Shown one piece after another: positions 17,384 to 26,388 of a stretch of 64,000 nt of DNA. The position numbers were made by a program, and so were the translations under genes. The stretch's first letter is position 1; the number at the start of each line of letters is the position of its first letter. The notes under the pieces were generated by a model that did not search any database, was not told the origin of the DNA, and was given only the letters and a program-made list of their open reading frames with translations. Source of the DNA: Modestobacter sp. VKM Ac-2982 (GTDB taxonomy: Bacteria > Actinomycetota > Actinomycetes > Mycobacteriales > Geodermatophilaceae); contig NZ_JAPVBL010000003.1 in NCBI RefSeq assembly GCF_026967935.1, forward strand, positions 558,001-622,000, in the 5' to 3' direction.

Positions 17384-20356
17384 GTGCCGCGCTGGGAGGA
17401 CCCCCCGCTCATCGGCCGGGCCGCGGAACTGGCCCGGCTGATGACGCACGTCGACCAGGCGGTCGAGGGGCGCCCGTCCGCCGTCCTGGTGGCCGGTGAC
17501 GCCGGGGTCGGCAAGACCCGGCTGCTGGACGAGCTGAGCCGCCAGGCCACCGGGCGCGGTGCACGGGTGCTCACCGGGCACTGCGTGGACCTCGGCGACG
17601 TCGGCCTGCCGTACCTGCCCTTCGTCGACCTGCTGCGGCCGGTCGTCGCCGACCCGGAGCTGGCGCCGGTGCTGGCCCGGCACCCGGTGCTGGCCGGCCC
17701 GCTAACCGGTGGCCCGGGTGCCGTGGCACCCGACAGCGCCGCGGCCGAGCTGGGCCGGTCCCTGCCCCCGTCGGTGCTCCGCCCGCCGGACGACGACGGC
17801 CGGCTCCAGCTGTTCGAGTCGGTGGCCGCCCTGCTCGGTGAGCTGGCCACCCAGCAGCCACTGCTCGTGGTGCTGGAGGACCTGCACTGGGCCGACCGGT
17901 CCAGCCGTGACCTGTTGCGCTACCTGCTGGCCCGGCTGGTCGACCGGCAGGTCGGCGAGCCGGTCACCGTCGTCGCCTCCTACCGTGCCGACGACCTGCA
18001 CCGCCGGCACCCGCTGCGTCCGCTGCTCGCCGAGCTGGTCCGGCTCCCCGGCGTCGAGCGGCTGCAGCTCGACCCGCTGCCGGATCCCGACGTGGAGCAG
18101 CTGGTCCGCCGGCTGGCCGCCGACTCCGGGGGGACGTCCGCGGCGACGGTCGAGGACGTCGTCGCCCGGGCCGAGGGCAACGCCTTCTACGCCGAGGAGC
18201 TGGTCGCCGCGGGGCGGACCGGTGAGGTCCTCCCGGGTGGGCTGTCCGACGTCCTGCTGGCCCGGGTCGAGCAGGTGAGCCCGGCCGCTCAGCAGGTGCT
18301 GCGGGTGGCCGCCGTCGCCGGTCGCCAGGTGCGGCACGAGCTGGTCGCCGCCGTCTCCTGGAAGAGCCCGGAGGAGACGGAGCAGGCGCTGACCGAGGCG
18401 GTGCACCACCACCTGCTGGTGGTCTCCGACGACGGCCGTTACCGGTTCCGGCACGCCCTGCTGCGGGAGGCGGTGCTGGCCGACCTGCTGCCCGGGGAGC
18501 GGGTGCGGCTGCACGCCGCCGTCGCTGCGCACCTGGCCACCCAGCCGGAGGCGGGGACGGCCGCCGAACGGGCCCACCACCTGCGGGAGAGCAACGACCT
18601 CCCCGGTGCGCTCGGCGCGTCCCTGGAGGCGGCGGACGCCGCCCGCCGGGTGGGCGCACCGGCCGAGCAGCTGCAGCACCTGGAGGCGGTGCTCGCGCTG
18701 TGGACGGCGGTGCCCGAGGCGGCCGAGCGCGCCGGGCGCCCGCAGTGGGCGGTGCTGCTGGACACCGCGGCGGCGGCCCGCGCGGTCGGGGACCTCCACC
18801 GGGCCGTGGCGCTGCTGCGCTCGGCCCAGGAGCTGTTGGGCACCGACGGCGACCCCGAGGCGCGGGCCCGGGTGCACTACACCCTGGCCCAGGTGCTGGG
18901 CCGGATCGAGGAGGCGACGGACGCCCACCGGGAGAGCAGTGCGGCGATGCGGCTGGTGCCGGTCCAACCGCCCTCGGTGGTGCGCACCTGGGCGGCGGCG
19001 ACCCATGCCCGCACCAGCTACAGCCTGGGGCTGGTGGCCGAGGCGGACGCGGCCGCGGAGGAGGCGCTGGCCGCGGCCGACGCCCTCGGCCTGGACAGCG
19101 CGTGGGCCGACACCGCCGTCTCGCTGGCCCGGGGGTCGGGCACCGGTGACCGGGCCGCGGTGCGGGCCCGGTTCGCGGAGGCCCGGGCGCGGGCGCAGCG
19201 GTCCGGCGACGCCGACGTCGAGATGCGGGTGTGGTTCAGCCAGGCGATCACCGCGCACGACGCCGGGGAGGTCGGGGAGGCGCTGCAGCTCGCCACCGCC
19301 GGGCTGGCCCGGGCCCGGGCGCTGGGCGTCGAGTGGTCGTTCTACGGCGCCGAGCTGCGGCACCTGGAGGTGCTGGCCCGGTACGTCCTCGGTGACTGGG
19401 ACGGCAGCCTGGCCGCCGCCGACGCGCTGGCCCGGGTGCCCGACATGGCCGCCCACGTGCGCGCCGACGGGCTCCTCGTGCTGGTCGGGCGGGGTGACCC
19501 GCGGGCCGGAGAGCGGCTGGGCTGGGCGCAGGGTCCGGCCGCCCGCTGGGACAACCACGTGCTGCTGATGCTGGCCACGGTCGCGGCGGAGATCGAGCTG
19601 GCCGGCCAGGCCGGGGACGCGGCGACGGCGGGGGAGCGCGCCCGCTGGGCCGATCGCCGGCTGCGGGAGCTGTGGGGGGAGGAGCGGCTCGCCTCGGTGC
19701 GGCTGGTGGCCACCGCACTGGCCGCGGTCGCCGACGCGGCCACCTCGGCCCGCCGGGCCGGGGACGAGGCGTCCGTGGCCCGCTGGGGAGCGGAGGCGTC
19801 GGAGCTCGCCGAGCTCGGCCGGTCGGCGGCCGGGGTGCCGTACCCGACCGGGATCGAGGCGCGCGCCTGGGGCACGCGGCTGGCGGCCGAACTGGCCCGG
19901 GTGCGCGGCGACACCGCGGTGGAGCTCTGGCGGCAGGCGGTCGGGGAGTTCGGCTACGGGCACGTGTACGAGCAAGCCCGCTCCCGGTTCCGGCTGGCCG
20001 AGGCACTGCTCGCCCTCGATGACCGGCCTGCCGCGGCGGCCGAGCTGGCGGCCGCGCACGAGGTGGCCGTCCAGCTGGCGGCGGTGCCGTTGCGGACGGC
20101 GATCGAGGCGCTGGCCCGCCGGGGGCGGCTGGAGCTCCCCGGGGTGCCGACGGCGGCGACCACCGTCTTCACCCCGCGTGAGACGGAGGTGCTGGCGCTG
20201 GTCGCGCGGGGCCGCACCAACCGGCAGATCGGCGCGGAGCTCTTCATCAGCGAGAAGACCGCCAGCGTGCACGTCAGCAACATCCTGGCCAAGCTCGGCG
20301 CCTCCGGCCGCACCGAGGCGGTCGCCCTCGCCGCCGCCCGCGGCCTGCTCACCTGA
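17384..20356 (+). CDS. LAL-type (large ATP-binding) LuxR-family transcriptional regulator
   Basis: A 990-aa STAND regulator from GTG 17384. An AAA/NB-ARC-like ATPase with Walker A GDAGVGKT at residues 38-45 and Walker B LLVVLEDLHWAD near 165-176 is followed by a long TPR-like helical sensor region and a C-terminal LuxR helix-turn-helix starting at residue ~930 (TPRETEVLALVARGRTNRQI). Such MalT-like proteins switch on target genes when a small ligand or partner binds; the ligand is unknown. Neighbours are a 43-aa gene upstream and the PspC-domain gene convergent downstream. Confidence 0.88.
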   Translation: MPRWEDPPLIGRAAELARLMTHVDQAVEGRPSAVLVAGDAGVGKTRLLDELSRQATGRGARVLTGHCVDLGDVGLPYLPFVDLLRPVVADPELAPVLARHPVLAGPLTGGPGAVAPDSAAAELGRSLPPSVLRPPDDDGRLQLFESVAALLGELATQQPLLVVLEDLHWADRSSRDLLRYLLARLVDRQVGEPVTVVASYRADDLHRRHPLRPLLAELVRLPGVERLQLDPLPDPDVEQLVRRLAADSGGTSAATVEDVVARAEGNAFYAEELVAAGRTGEVLPGGLSDVLLARVEQVSPAAQQVLRVAAVAGRQVRHELVAAVSWKSPEETEQALTEAVHHHLLVVSDDGRYRFRHALLREAVLADLLPGERVRLHAAVAAHLATQPEAGTAAERAHHLRESNDLPGALGASLEAADAARRVGAPAEQLQHLEAVLALWTAVPEAAERAGRPQWAVLLDTAAAARAVGDLHRAVALLRSAQELLGTDGDPEARARVHYTLAQVLGRIEEATDAHRESSAAMRLVPVQPPSVVRTWAAATHARTSYSLGLVAEADAAAEEALAAADALGLDSAWADTAVSLARGSGTGDRAAVRARFAEARARAQRSGDADVEMRVWFSQAITAHDAGEVGEALQLATAGLARARALGVEWSFYGAELRHLEVLARYVLGDWDGSLAAADALARVPDMAAHVRADGLLVLVGRGDPRAGERLGWAQGPAARWDNHVLLMLATVAAEIELAGQAGDAATAGERARWADRRLRELWGEERLASVRLVATALAAVADAATSARRAGDEASVARWGAEASELAELGRSAAGVPYPTGIEARAWGTRLAAELARVRGDTAVELWRQAVGEFGYGHVYEQARSRFRLAEALLALDDRPAAAAELAAAHEVAVQLAAVPLRTAIEALARRGRLELPGVPTAATTVFTPRETEVLALVARGRTNRQIGAELFISEKTASVHVSNILAKLGASGRTEAVALAAARGLLT

Positions 20357-20374
20357 CCGGGGCGGCCGTGTCGC

Positions 20375-20731
20375 TCAGCGAGGCACTGCCGCCGAGGACG
20401 TCGTCCTGCCGGTGAAGCGGGCGCGGAGCCGCTCGACCCACTCGTCGAGCACGTTCGTGCGGTCGGCGGGACCCGCGGGCGCGGCCGGCATCAGCAGCCA
20501 GAGCACCAGGTAGAGCGCCACCCCCGAGCCACCGGCCAGCGTGAGCGCGGCGAAGCCCGCCCGCCACAGCAGCACGTCGATCCCGGTGTGCCGGGCCAGC
20601 CCGCCGGAGACGCCGCCGAGCCAGAGGTCGGTGCGGCTGCGCCGCAACGGCGGGCGGACGGTCTCGGTCCGCGGGGTCTCGGTGTGCGGGGTCTCGGTCT
20701 GGACGGTCTCGGTGTGCACGGTCTCGGTCAT
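20375..20731 (-). CDS. PspC-domain membrane protein with N-terminal TETx repeats
   Basis: A 118-aa protein from ATG 20731. The first ~26 residues are imperfect pentapeptide repeats (TVHTE, TVQTE, TPHTE, TPRTE) encoded by near-identical 15-base units. A PspC domain follows: LWLGGVSGGLARHTGIDVLLWR, then a hydrophobic helix AGFAALTLAGGSGVALYLVLWLLMP. PspC proteins act in envelope-stress (phage-shock-like) responses. The gene ends 18 bp from the LAL regulator's 3' end. Confidence 0.8.
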   Translation of the reverse strand: MTETVHTETVQTETPHTETPRTETVRPPLRRSRTDLWLGGVSGGLARHTGIDVLLWRAGFAALTLAGGSGVALYLVLWLLMPAAPAGPADRTNVLDEWVERLRARFTGRTTSSAAVPR

Positions 20732-20836
20732 GACACGAGCCTGCGCCCAGCGGCGTCCCGGCGGCATCGGGGAAGACCCGGATCCGTCCCTGGTCTTGCG
20801 CTGAGCCGTCAGTCGGGGTGCCGGCCGGTTGAGTGT

Positions 20837-20890
20837 GCAGTTGTGGTCGTCGACACGGGTCGACACGCCGGGCCGAGCGACCACAACTGC
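20837..20890 (-). terminator. Inverted repeat after the DEAD-box helicase gene
   Basis: Perfect 13-base arms GCAGTTGTGGTCG and CGACCACAACTGC enclose 28 bases that include a direct repeat of TCGACACG. It begins 23 bases after the helicase stop codon on the minus strand and is a likely terminator. The rest of 20732-20913 shows nothing else. Confidence 0.6.
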
Positions 20891-20913
20891 TCAGTCGAGC
20901 GGGGGAGCGCCCC

Positions 20914-22701
20914 TCAGAGCATGGTGCGGAGGCGCTCGCGGCGGGCGCGGAGGACGTCGACCGACGCCGAGGCCGAGGGCGGGCCGGGCACCGACTGGCG
21001 CAGCTGGGTGTGCACCACGGCCTGCGGCTGCGACGTCTTCGCGGCGATGCGGTTGACCAGCCGGTTGATCTCCCGGCGCAGCTCGGCCACGTCGCGCCAG
21101 GAGCGGCCGACCTCCTCCTCCTCGGGGTGGTCCTCGACGACCATGAAGTCGTCGTCCCCCCGGGCGTGCGAGGCGGCGATCCGGATCCGCAGCTCGTCGT
21201 CCCGCTTGGCCAGCAGCTCGGCGGTCTGGGCGGGGGTCAGCAGCCCGGGGATGCCCAGGAAGTCCTCCGCGTCGGCCTCCAGCGGCACCACCGCGGGGGA
21301 GCCCTCGCCGGTGTGCGCCGTCCCGCTGGACAGCAGGTGCGCGAACCGGGCGTCGGCCTCCAGCGCCTCCCACTGCTTCATCTCGCCCTCGCGAGGCTCC
21401 CGCGGCGGCAGGTCGAGCGCCTCCAGCTCCTCGTCGGGCTGGCTCTTCGGCGGCGGCATGACGTGGTTGCGCTGCTCCTCCATCGACGCGGCCAGCGACA
21501 GCAGTGGGCGCACGGCGGGGAGGAAGACGGTCGCCGACTCGTGCGGCGCCCGGGCGCGCACGACGCGGCCGACGGCCTGGGCGAAGAACAGCGGCGTCCG
21601 GTAGGAGGTCATCCAGGCCAGGACGGCGGCGCGCGGGACGTCGACGCCCTCGGAGACCATCCGCACACAGACCGCGATCCGGGCGCCGCCCTTGTTGAAC
21701 TTCTCGATCTTCTTCGACGCCTTGGGGTCGTCGGAGAGGATGAGCTCCGGCGCCTTGCCGGTCACCCGGCGGACGATCTTGGCGTACTCGCGGGCGTCGT
21801 CCTGGTCGCTGGCCAGCACCAGCCCGGCGGCGTCGGGCATGCCGCCCTCCTCGCGGAGGTGGGTGATCCGGTCGTCCATCGCGGCGATCACGTGCGGCAC
21901 CCACTGGCCCTTGGGGTCCAGCGCGGTGCGCCACGCCTGCATCTCCACCGAGCGGGTGCCGGCCTCGCTCAGCGACGCGGCGACGACCTCGCCGGCGGAG
22001 TTCCGCCACCTGGACGTGCCCGTGTAGGCGGCGAAGACGACGGGGCGGACGACGCTGTCGGCCAGCGCCTCCTTGTAGCCGTAGGTGAAGTCGGCCGTCG
22101 ACATCAGGCCGCCCTGGCCCTCGAACCCGTCCTCCACGTACTTCACGAAGGGGATGCGCTCATCGGCCTTGGTGCGGAACGGCGTCCCGGTCAGGCACAG
22201 CCGGCGGGCCGCGCGGCCGTAGGCCTCCTCGACCGCCTCGCCCCAGGACAGGCCGTCACCGGCGTGGTGCACCTCGTCCAGGATCACCAGCGTCTTGACC
22301 GTGGTGGCCCGCGCCGCGTGCAGCATCGGCTTGCCGGCCACCTGGGCGTAGGTGGTCACGTAGCCCTGCGTGCCGGCGCGCACCGGGCCGACGGCGTTGG
22401 TCAGGTTCGGGTCGAGGGCGATGCCCATCGCGTCGGCGGCGTCGGCCCACTGCATGCGCAGGTGGTCGGTCGGGCAGACCACGATCACCCGGGCGACCTC
22501 GCGCTTGGCGAGCAGCCGGGCGGCCAGGGTCAGCGCGAAGGTGGTCTTCCCGGCACCCGGGGTCGCGGTGACCAGGAAGTCCTTCGGGGACTCCTCCTCG
22601 TACTTGCCGAGGGCCGCCTGCTGCCAGGCCCGGAGCGGTCGGCTGTTCGTCTGCGGGGCCCGGGCCGCCGCCTGTGTCGCAGTCGCCATGTCGGGGTCCA
22701 T
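20914..22701 (-). CDS. Superfamily-2 DEAD/DEAH-type helicase
   Basis: A 595-aa SF2 helicase from ATG 22701 (a second Met, at 22689, is possible). Motif I is VTATPGAGKTT, motif II VILDEVHH (DEVH), motif III LTGTPFR; motif VI is AQAVGRVVRA. The C-terminal ~170 residues are an acidic and then helical extension with no recognised domain. Proteins of this type are widely conserved in actinobacteria next to the XPB helicase and are presumed to act in DNA repair or nucleic-acid remodelling. It is divergent from the aminotransferase gene, with 353 bp between them. Confidence 0.85.
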   Translation of the reverse strand: MDPDMATATQAAARAPQTNSRPLRAWQQAALGKYEEESPKDFLVTATPGAGKTTFALTLAARLLAKREVARVIVVCPTDHLRMQWADAADAMGIALDPNLTNAVGPVRAGTQGYVTTYAQVAGKPMLHAARATTVKTLVILDEVHHAGDGLSWGEAVEEAYGRAARRLCLTGTPFRTKADERIPFVKYVEDGFEGQGGLMSTADFTYGYKEALADSVVRPVVFAAYTGTSRWRNSAGEVVAASLSEAGTRSVEMQAWRTALDPKGQWVPHVIAAMDDRITHLREEGGMPDAAGLVLASDQDDAREYAKIVRRVTGKAPELILSDDPKASKKIEKFNKGGARIAVCVRMVSEGVDVPRAAVLAWMTSYRTPLFFAQAVGRVVRARAPHESATVFLPAVRPLLSLAASMEEQRNHVMPPPKSQPDEELEALDLPPREPREGEMKQWEALEADARFAHLLSSGTAHTGEGSPAVVPLEADAEDFLGIPGLLTPAQTAELLAKRDDELRIRIAASHARGDDDFMVVEDHPEEEEVGRSWRDVAELRREINRLVNRIAAKTSQPQAVVHTQLRQSVPGPPSASASVDVLRARRERLRTML

Positions 22702-22917
22702 TCTGGTCGGCGGGGGAGCAACACGCCCAACCGGGTGCCTCCAGCGCGCCCCTTCCGGCAGGGCGTATGGGGCCGGGTCGTCACGCCGCTGAGCTGGCCG
22801 TTCGCCGTCCGGCCGCGCTGACTGTGGGCCTCGTCATGCTCGGGTCGGACCGGCCCGTCACGCCCCACCGGTCCCGCCGCTCCCCACCGTCCCGGCGGGC
22901 GCTGGCGGGCGCCGGCA

Positions 22918-22947
22918 GTGACGTCGGCGCGCGGGGCGTCGTAAGGT
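22918..22947 (+). promoter_or_regulatory. Probable promoter of the aminotransferase gene
   Basis: GTGACG (22918-22923), 18 bases and TAAGGT (22942-22947) form a reasonable actinobacterial promoter, giving a ~100-nt leader before GTG 23055. The rest of the 353-bp gap 22702-23054 contains no gene and no recognised riboswitch or T-box motif. Confidence 0.4.
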
Positions 22948-23054
22948 GGAGGTGGCCCCTTGACCAGGAGGCCCCTCGGCGCGGACCCGGGCGGGACACC
23001 CCCCGCCCCCCAGCGCCGCCTTCCGCTCACTGCGCCGTGCCTCCTGGAGCCCTC

Positions 23055-24260
23055 GTGTCTGCTGCCGTCCTCGCCCCGCCCACCCCCGCGCTCGCCCAGC
23101 GGCTGACCGGGGTCGCCAGTTCCCCGGTCCGCGAGCTGCTGGCCCTGCTCGACCGCCCGCAGGTCATCTCCTTCGCCGGTGGTCTGCCCGCCCCCGAGCT
23201 GTTCGACCTGGACGGCGTCCGCGCCGCCTACGACGCCGTGCTCTGGAGCCCGAACGCCCGCCGCGCCCTGCAGTACGCCCCGACCGAGGGCGACCGCGGC
23301 CTGCGGGCCCGGGTCGCCGGCCGGCTGACCGCGCGCGGCATGTTCAGCTCCGTCGACGACCTGCTGGTCACCTCGGGCTCGCAGCAGGCCCTCACCCTGT
23401 TGGCGACCGCACTGGTCGACCCGGGGGCGGTCGTGCTGGTCGAGGACCCGACGTACCTGGCCGCCCTGCAGTGCTTCCAGCTGGCCGGCGCCCGCGTCGT
23501 CCCGGTGGCCACCGACGGGGACGGCATGGACCCGGAGGCGCTGGAGGAAGCGATCCGGCGGGAACGGCCGGCGCTGGTCTACCTGGTCCCGACGTTCGCC
23601 AACCCGACCGGCCGGACCATGCCCGCCGACCGTCGCGCCGAGGTCGTGGCGCTCACTGAGCGCCACGGGGTCTGGCTGGTCGAGGACGACCCCTACGGGG
23701 ACCTGCGGTACCGGGGCGCCGACGTCGCGCCGCTGGCCGCCCAGCCGGGTGCCGACGGCCACGTCGTCCATGTCGGGAGCTTCTCCAAGATCGCCGCCCC
23801 CGGGCTGCGGCTGGGCTGGCTGCGTGCGCCGTCCCGGCTGCTGCCGGCGCTGACCGTCGCCAAGCAGGCGGCCGACCTGCACACCTCGACGATCGACCAG
23901 GCGGCCGCGGCGGCGTGGTTCGGCGCGGCCGACGTCGAGACCCACCTCGCCCGGCTTCGGACGGCCTACCGGCGGCGGCGGGACGCGATGGTCGACGCGC
24001 TGCCGGCGGCCCTGCCGGCCGGCAGCACCTGGACCGAGCCGGACGGCGGCATGTTCGTCTGGGTCCGGCTGCCCCGTGGCGTGGACACCGCCGAGCTGCT
24101 GCCCCGGGCGCTCGCCGCCGACGTCGCGTTCGTGCCGGGGGCCGCGTTCTACGCCGGCGTCCCCGACCGAGCCACGCTGCGGCTGTCGTTCACCACGCAC
24201 ACCCCCGAGCGGATCGCCGAGGGCATGACCCGGCTGGGCACCGTCCTGCGCGGCTGCTGA
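23055..24260 (+). CDS. PLP-dependent aminotransferase, class I (2-aminoadipate/MocR-like)
   Basis: A 401-aa fold-type I aminotransferase from GTG 23055 with GGAG five bases upstream. Landmarks: ISFAGGLPAPELF near the N-terminus (typical of the LysN/2-aminoadipate aminotransferase group), VTSGSQQAL, PTFANPTGRTM, WLVEDDPYGDLRY, and the PLP lysine in GSFSKIAAPGLRLGW. It probably transaminates an aromatic, branched or 2-aminoadipate-type amino acid. No DNA-binding domain is present, so it is not a MocR regulator. A strong hairpin follows the stop. Confidence 0.85.
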   Translation: MSAAVLAPPTPALAQRLTGVASSPVRELLALLDRPQVISFAGGLPAPELFDLDGVRAAYDAVLWSPNARRALQYAPTEGDRGLRARVAGRLTARGMFSSVDDLLVTSGSQQALTLLATALVDPGAVVLVEDPTYLAALQCFQLAGARVVPVATDGDGMDPEALEEAIRRERPALVYLVPTFANPTGRTMPADRRAEVVALTERHGVWLVEDDPYGDLRYRGADVAPLAAQPGADGHVVHVGSFSKIAAPGLRLGWLRAPSRLLPALTVAKQAADLHTSTIDQAAAAAWFGAADVETHLARLRTAYRRRRDAMVDALPAALPAGSTWTEPDGGMFVWVRLPRGVDTAELLPRALAADVAFVPGAAFYAGVPDRATLRLSFTTHTPERIAEGMTRLGTVLRGC

Positions 24261-24273
24261 GGCTCGCGGCCAA

Positions 24274-24331
24274 CGAGGAACGCCCCGTTGCTGGGTCCCG
24301 TGGCGGGGTCCCGGCAACGGGGCGTTCCTCG
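24274..24331. terminator. Strong hairpin between convergent genes, 18-bp perfect stem
   Basis: CGAGGAACGCCCCGTTGC (24274-24291) pairs perfectly with 24314-24331 across a 22-base GC-rich loop, starting 14 bases after the aminotransferase stop. Together with the adjacent family B-like element it separates two convergent units. Confidence 0.7.
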
Positions 24332-24335
24332 ATGC

Positions 24336-24395
24336 GGCCCCCTCGCAAGGGCCCGGTCCGAGCGGAGCGAGGGCTGGGGGGCGAGGGGGTCCTTC
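24336..24395 (-). repeat. Family B-like terminator element after the XPB helicase gene
   Basis: On the minus strand, one base after the helicase stop, GAAGGACCCCCTCG pairs with CGAGGGGGCC with the same bulged A as the family B repeats at 14352 and 51468. The inner stem sequence differs, so it shares design and boundary (GGGGTCCTTC) rather than full sequence. Confidence 0.6.
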
Positions 24396-24396
24396 C

Positions 24397-26082
24397 TCAG
24401 TCGGCGGGCTCGTCGACCCAGTCGGGGCCGTTGACCTCGCCCGGGCCGGCCAGGTCGGCGGCGTCCACGATCGTGTACGCGTAGCCCTGCTCGGCCAGGA
24501 AGCGCTGCCGGTGGGCGGCGTACTCGCTGTCCAGGGTGTCCCGGCTGACCACGGTGTAGAAGTGCGCCTGCCGGCCGTCGGCCTTGGGACGCAGCACCCG
24601 GCCGAGCCGCTGGGCCTCCTCCTGCCGGGAGCCGAACGTCCCCGACACCTGCACCGCGACCGCGGCCTCGGGCAGGTCGATGGAGAAGTTCGCCACCTTG
24701 GAGACGACGAGGGTGCGGATCTCGCCGGTGCGGAAGGCCTGGAACAGCCGCTCCCGCTCCTTGTTCGTCGTCGACCCCTGGATCACCGGGGCGTCGAGGG
24801 CAGCGCCCAGCTCCTCCAGCTGGTCCAGGTAGGCGCCGATCACCAGGGACGGCTCGTCGGGGTGTCGCTCCAGCACCCGGCGGATCACCGGCAGCTTCGA
24901 CTGGGCGGTCGCCGCGATCCGGTAGCGCTCCTCCGGCTCGGCGACCGCGTAGGTCATCCGCTCCTCGTCGTCCAGGCTGACCCGCACCTCGACGCACTCG
25001 GCCGGCGCGATGTGCCCCTGCGCCTCGATGTCCCGCCACGGGGCGTCGTAGCGCTTCGGCCCGATCAGGGAGAAGACGTCGTCCTCCCGCCCGTCCTCGC
25101 GCACCAGCGTCGCGGTGAGCCCCAGCCGGCGACGCGACTGCAGGTCGGCGGTGAGCCGGAAGATCGGCGCCGGGAGCAGGTGCACCTCGTCGTAGATGAT
25201 CAGGCCCCAGTCCTGGGCGTCGAAGAGGTCAAGGTGCCGGTACTCGCCCTTCCGGCGGGTGGTGATCACCTGGTAGGTCGCGATGGTGACCGGCCGGATC
25301 TCCTTGCGCTCCCCGGAGTACTCGCCGATCTCCTCCTCGGTCAGCGTGGTGCGGGCGATGAGCTCGCGCTTCCACTGCCGCCCGGAGACGGTGTTGGTGA
25401 CCAGGATCAGCGTGGTCGCCTTGGCCTCGGCCATCGCCGCGGCGCCGACCAGCGTCTTCCCGGCACCACAGGGCAGCACGACGACACCCGAGCCGCCGGC
25501 CCAGAAGCCGTCCACGGCCTGCTGCTGGTAGTCGCGCAGGTGCCAGTCGGACTGGTCGAGCTCGATCGGGTGGGCCTGCCCGTCGACGTAGCCGGCGAGG
25601 TCCTCGGCCGGCCAGCCGATCTTCAGCAGCGCCTGCTTGAGCCGACCGCGCTCGGAGGGGTGGACGACGACCGAGTCGGCGTCGATGCGCGCGCCGAGCA
25701 TCGGGGCCACCCGCTTGCTGCGGACGACCTCCTCCAGCACGGCCTTGTCGGTGGTGGTCAGCGTCAGCCCGTGCACCGGGTGGTTGGCCAGGGTCAGCCG
25801 GCCGTAGCGGTCCATCGTGTCGGCGATGTCGACCAGCAGGGCGTGCGGCACCGGGTAGCGCGAGTACCGGACGAGCGCGTCGACGACCTGCTCGGCGTCG
25901 TGGCCGGCGGCGCGCGCGTTCCACAGCGCCAGCGGGGTGACCCGGTAGGTGTGCACGTGCTCGGGGGAGCGCTCCAGCTCGGCGAACGGGGCGATCGCGG
26001 CCCGGCACTCCTTGGACGACGGGTGGTCGACCTCGAGCAGCAGGGTCTTGTCCGACTGGACGATCAGGGGGCCGTCACTCAC
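24397..26082 (-). CDS. XPB/Ssl2-like DNA repair helicase
   Basis: A 561-aa helicase from GTG 26082 with GAGGAG six bases upstream. It has an N-terminal XPB damage-recognition-like region, then SF2 motifs: motif I VLPCGAGKTLVGAA, motif II IIYDEVHLLP (DEVH), motif III GLTATLVREDG, motif VI EEAQRLGRVLRPK. Bacterial XPB homologues (Rv0861c in M. tuberculosis) are 3'-5' DNA helicases implicated in repair. It lies near the XPB-N/WYL-like gene at 27814, as in mycobacteria, here separated by a CFA-synthase-like gene. Confidence 0.92.
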   Translation of the reverse strand: MSDGPLIVQSDKTLLLEVDHPSSKECRAAIAPFAELERSPEHVHTYRVTPLALWNARAAGHDAEQVVDALVRYSRYPVPHALLVDIADTMDRYGRLTLANHPVHGLTLTTTDKAVLEEVVRSKRVAPMLGARIDADSVVVHPSERGRLKQALLKIGWPAEDLAGYVDGQAHPIELDQSDWHLRDYQQQAVDGFWAGGSGVVVLPCGAGKTLVGAAAMAEAKATTLILVTNTVSGRQWKRELIARTTLTEEEIGEYSGERKEIRPVTIATYQVITTRRKGEYRHLDLFDAQDWGLIIYDEVHLLPAPIFRLTADLQSRRRLGLTATLVREDGREDDVFSLIGPKRYDAPWRDIEAQGHIAPAECVEVRVSLDDEERMTYAVAEPEERYRIAATAQSKLPVIRRVLERHPDEPSLVIGAYLDQLEELGAALDAPVIQGSTTNKERERLFQAFRTGEIRTLVVSKVANFSIDLPEAAVAVQVSGTFGSRQEEAQRLGRVLRPKADGRQAHFYTVVSRDTLDSEYAAHRQRFLAEQGYAYTIVDAADLAGPGEVNGPDWVDEPAD

Positions 26083-26139
26083 TTGAGCTCCTCGCTGGCG
26101 CTCGTCGTCCGCGTTCGCGGCACTGCTGTGCTTGTCGCT

Positions 26140-26153
26140 GAGCTCGCGAGCTC
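26140..26153. promoter_or_regulatory. Palindrome in the region upstream of the XPB helicase
   Basis: GAGCTCGCGAGCTC is a perfect 14-bp palindrome 58 bases upstream of the helicase start. The gap 26083-26388 holds this site and the long inverted repeat at 26299; no gene is seen. It may be a regulatory site; in such GC-rich DNA it could also be chance. Confidence 0.25.
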
Positions 26154-26298
26154 GCTCACGGGTGCGCATCCTCTGTTCGGGGCTCCGGCGCAGACGGGCG
26201 CGCCGGACTGTCCACGGTAACGCCGCAGGACGACGTCCCCTTCCGGACGGCGGTGTGCAGCCGACCTCAGGGCGTCGGCAGCGGGGCCGCGAGCCGGA

Positions 26299-26368
26299 GG
26301 TTGAGCCGCCGGCCCGACCGTCGAGCCGCGGCTCGGCGTGGCTCAACGGTCGGTGGCGCGGCTCAACC
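26299..26368 (-). terminator. Long imperfect inverted repeat after the CFA-synthase-like gene
   Basis: Two 29-base arms begin with the identical 11 bases GGTTGAGCCGC, then have 5 unpaired bases, 7 paired (CGACCGT), one mismatch and 5 paired (GAGCC), around a short GC-rich loop. It starts 20 bases after the stop codon on the minus strand, so it is a likely terminator. Confidence 0.6.
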
Positions 26369-26388
26369 GCCGGCAAGGAGGAGCCGGG

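Noticed and set aside
22702-23054. T-box or amino-acid leader before the aminotransferase gene
   Set aside because: No T-box core, specifier hairpin or leader peptide with repeated codons was found; only a promoter-like pair was retained.
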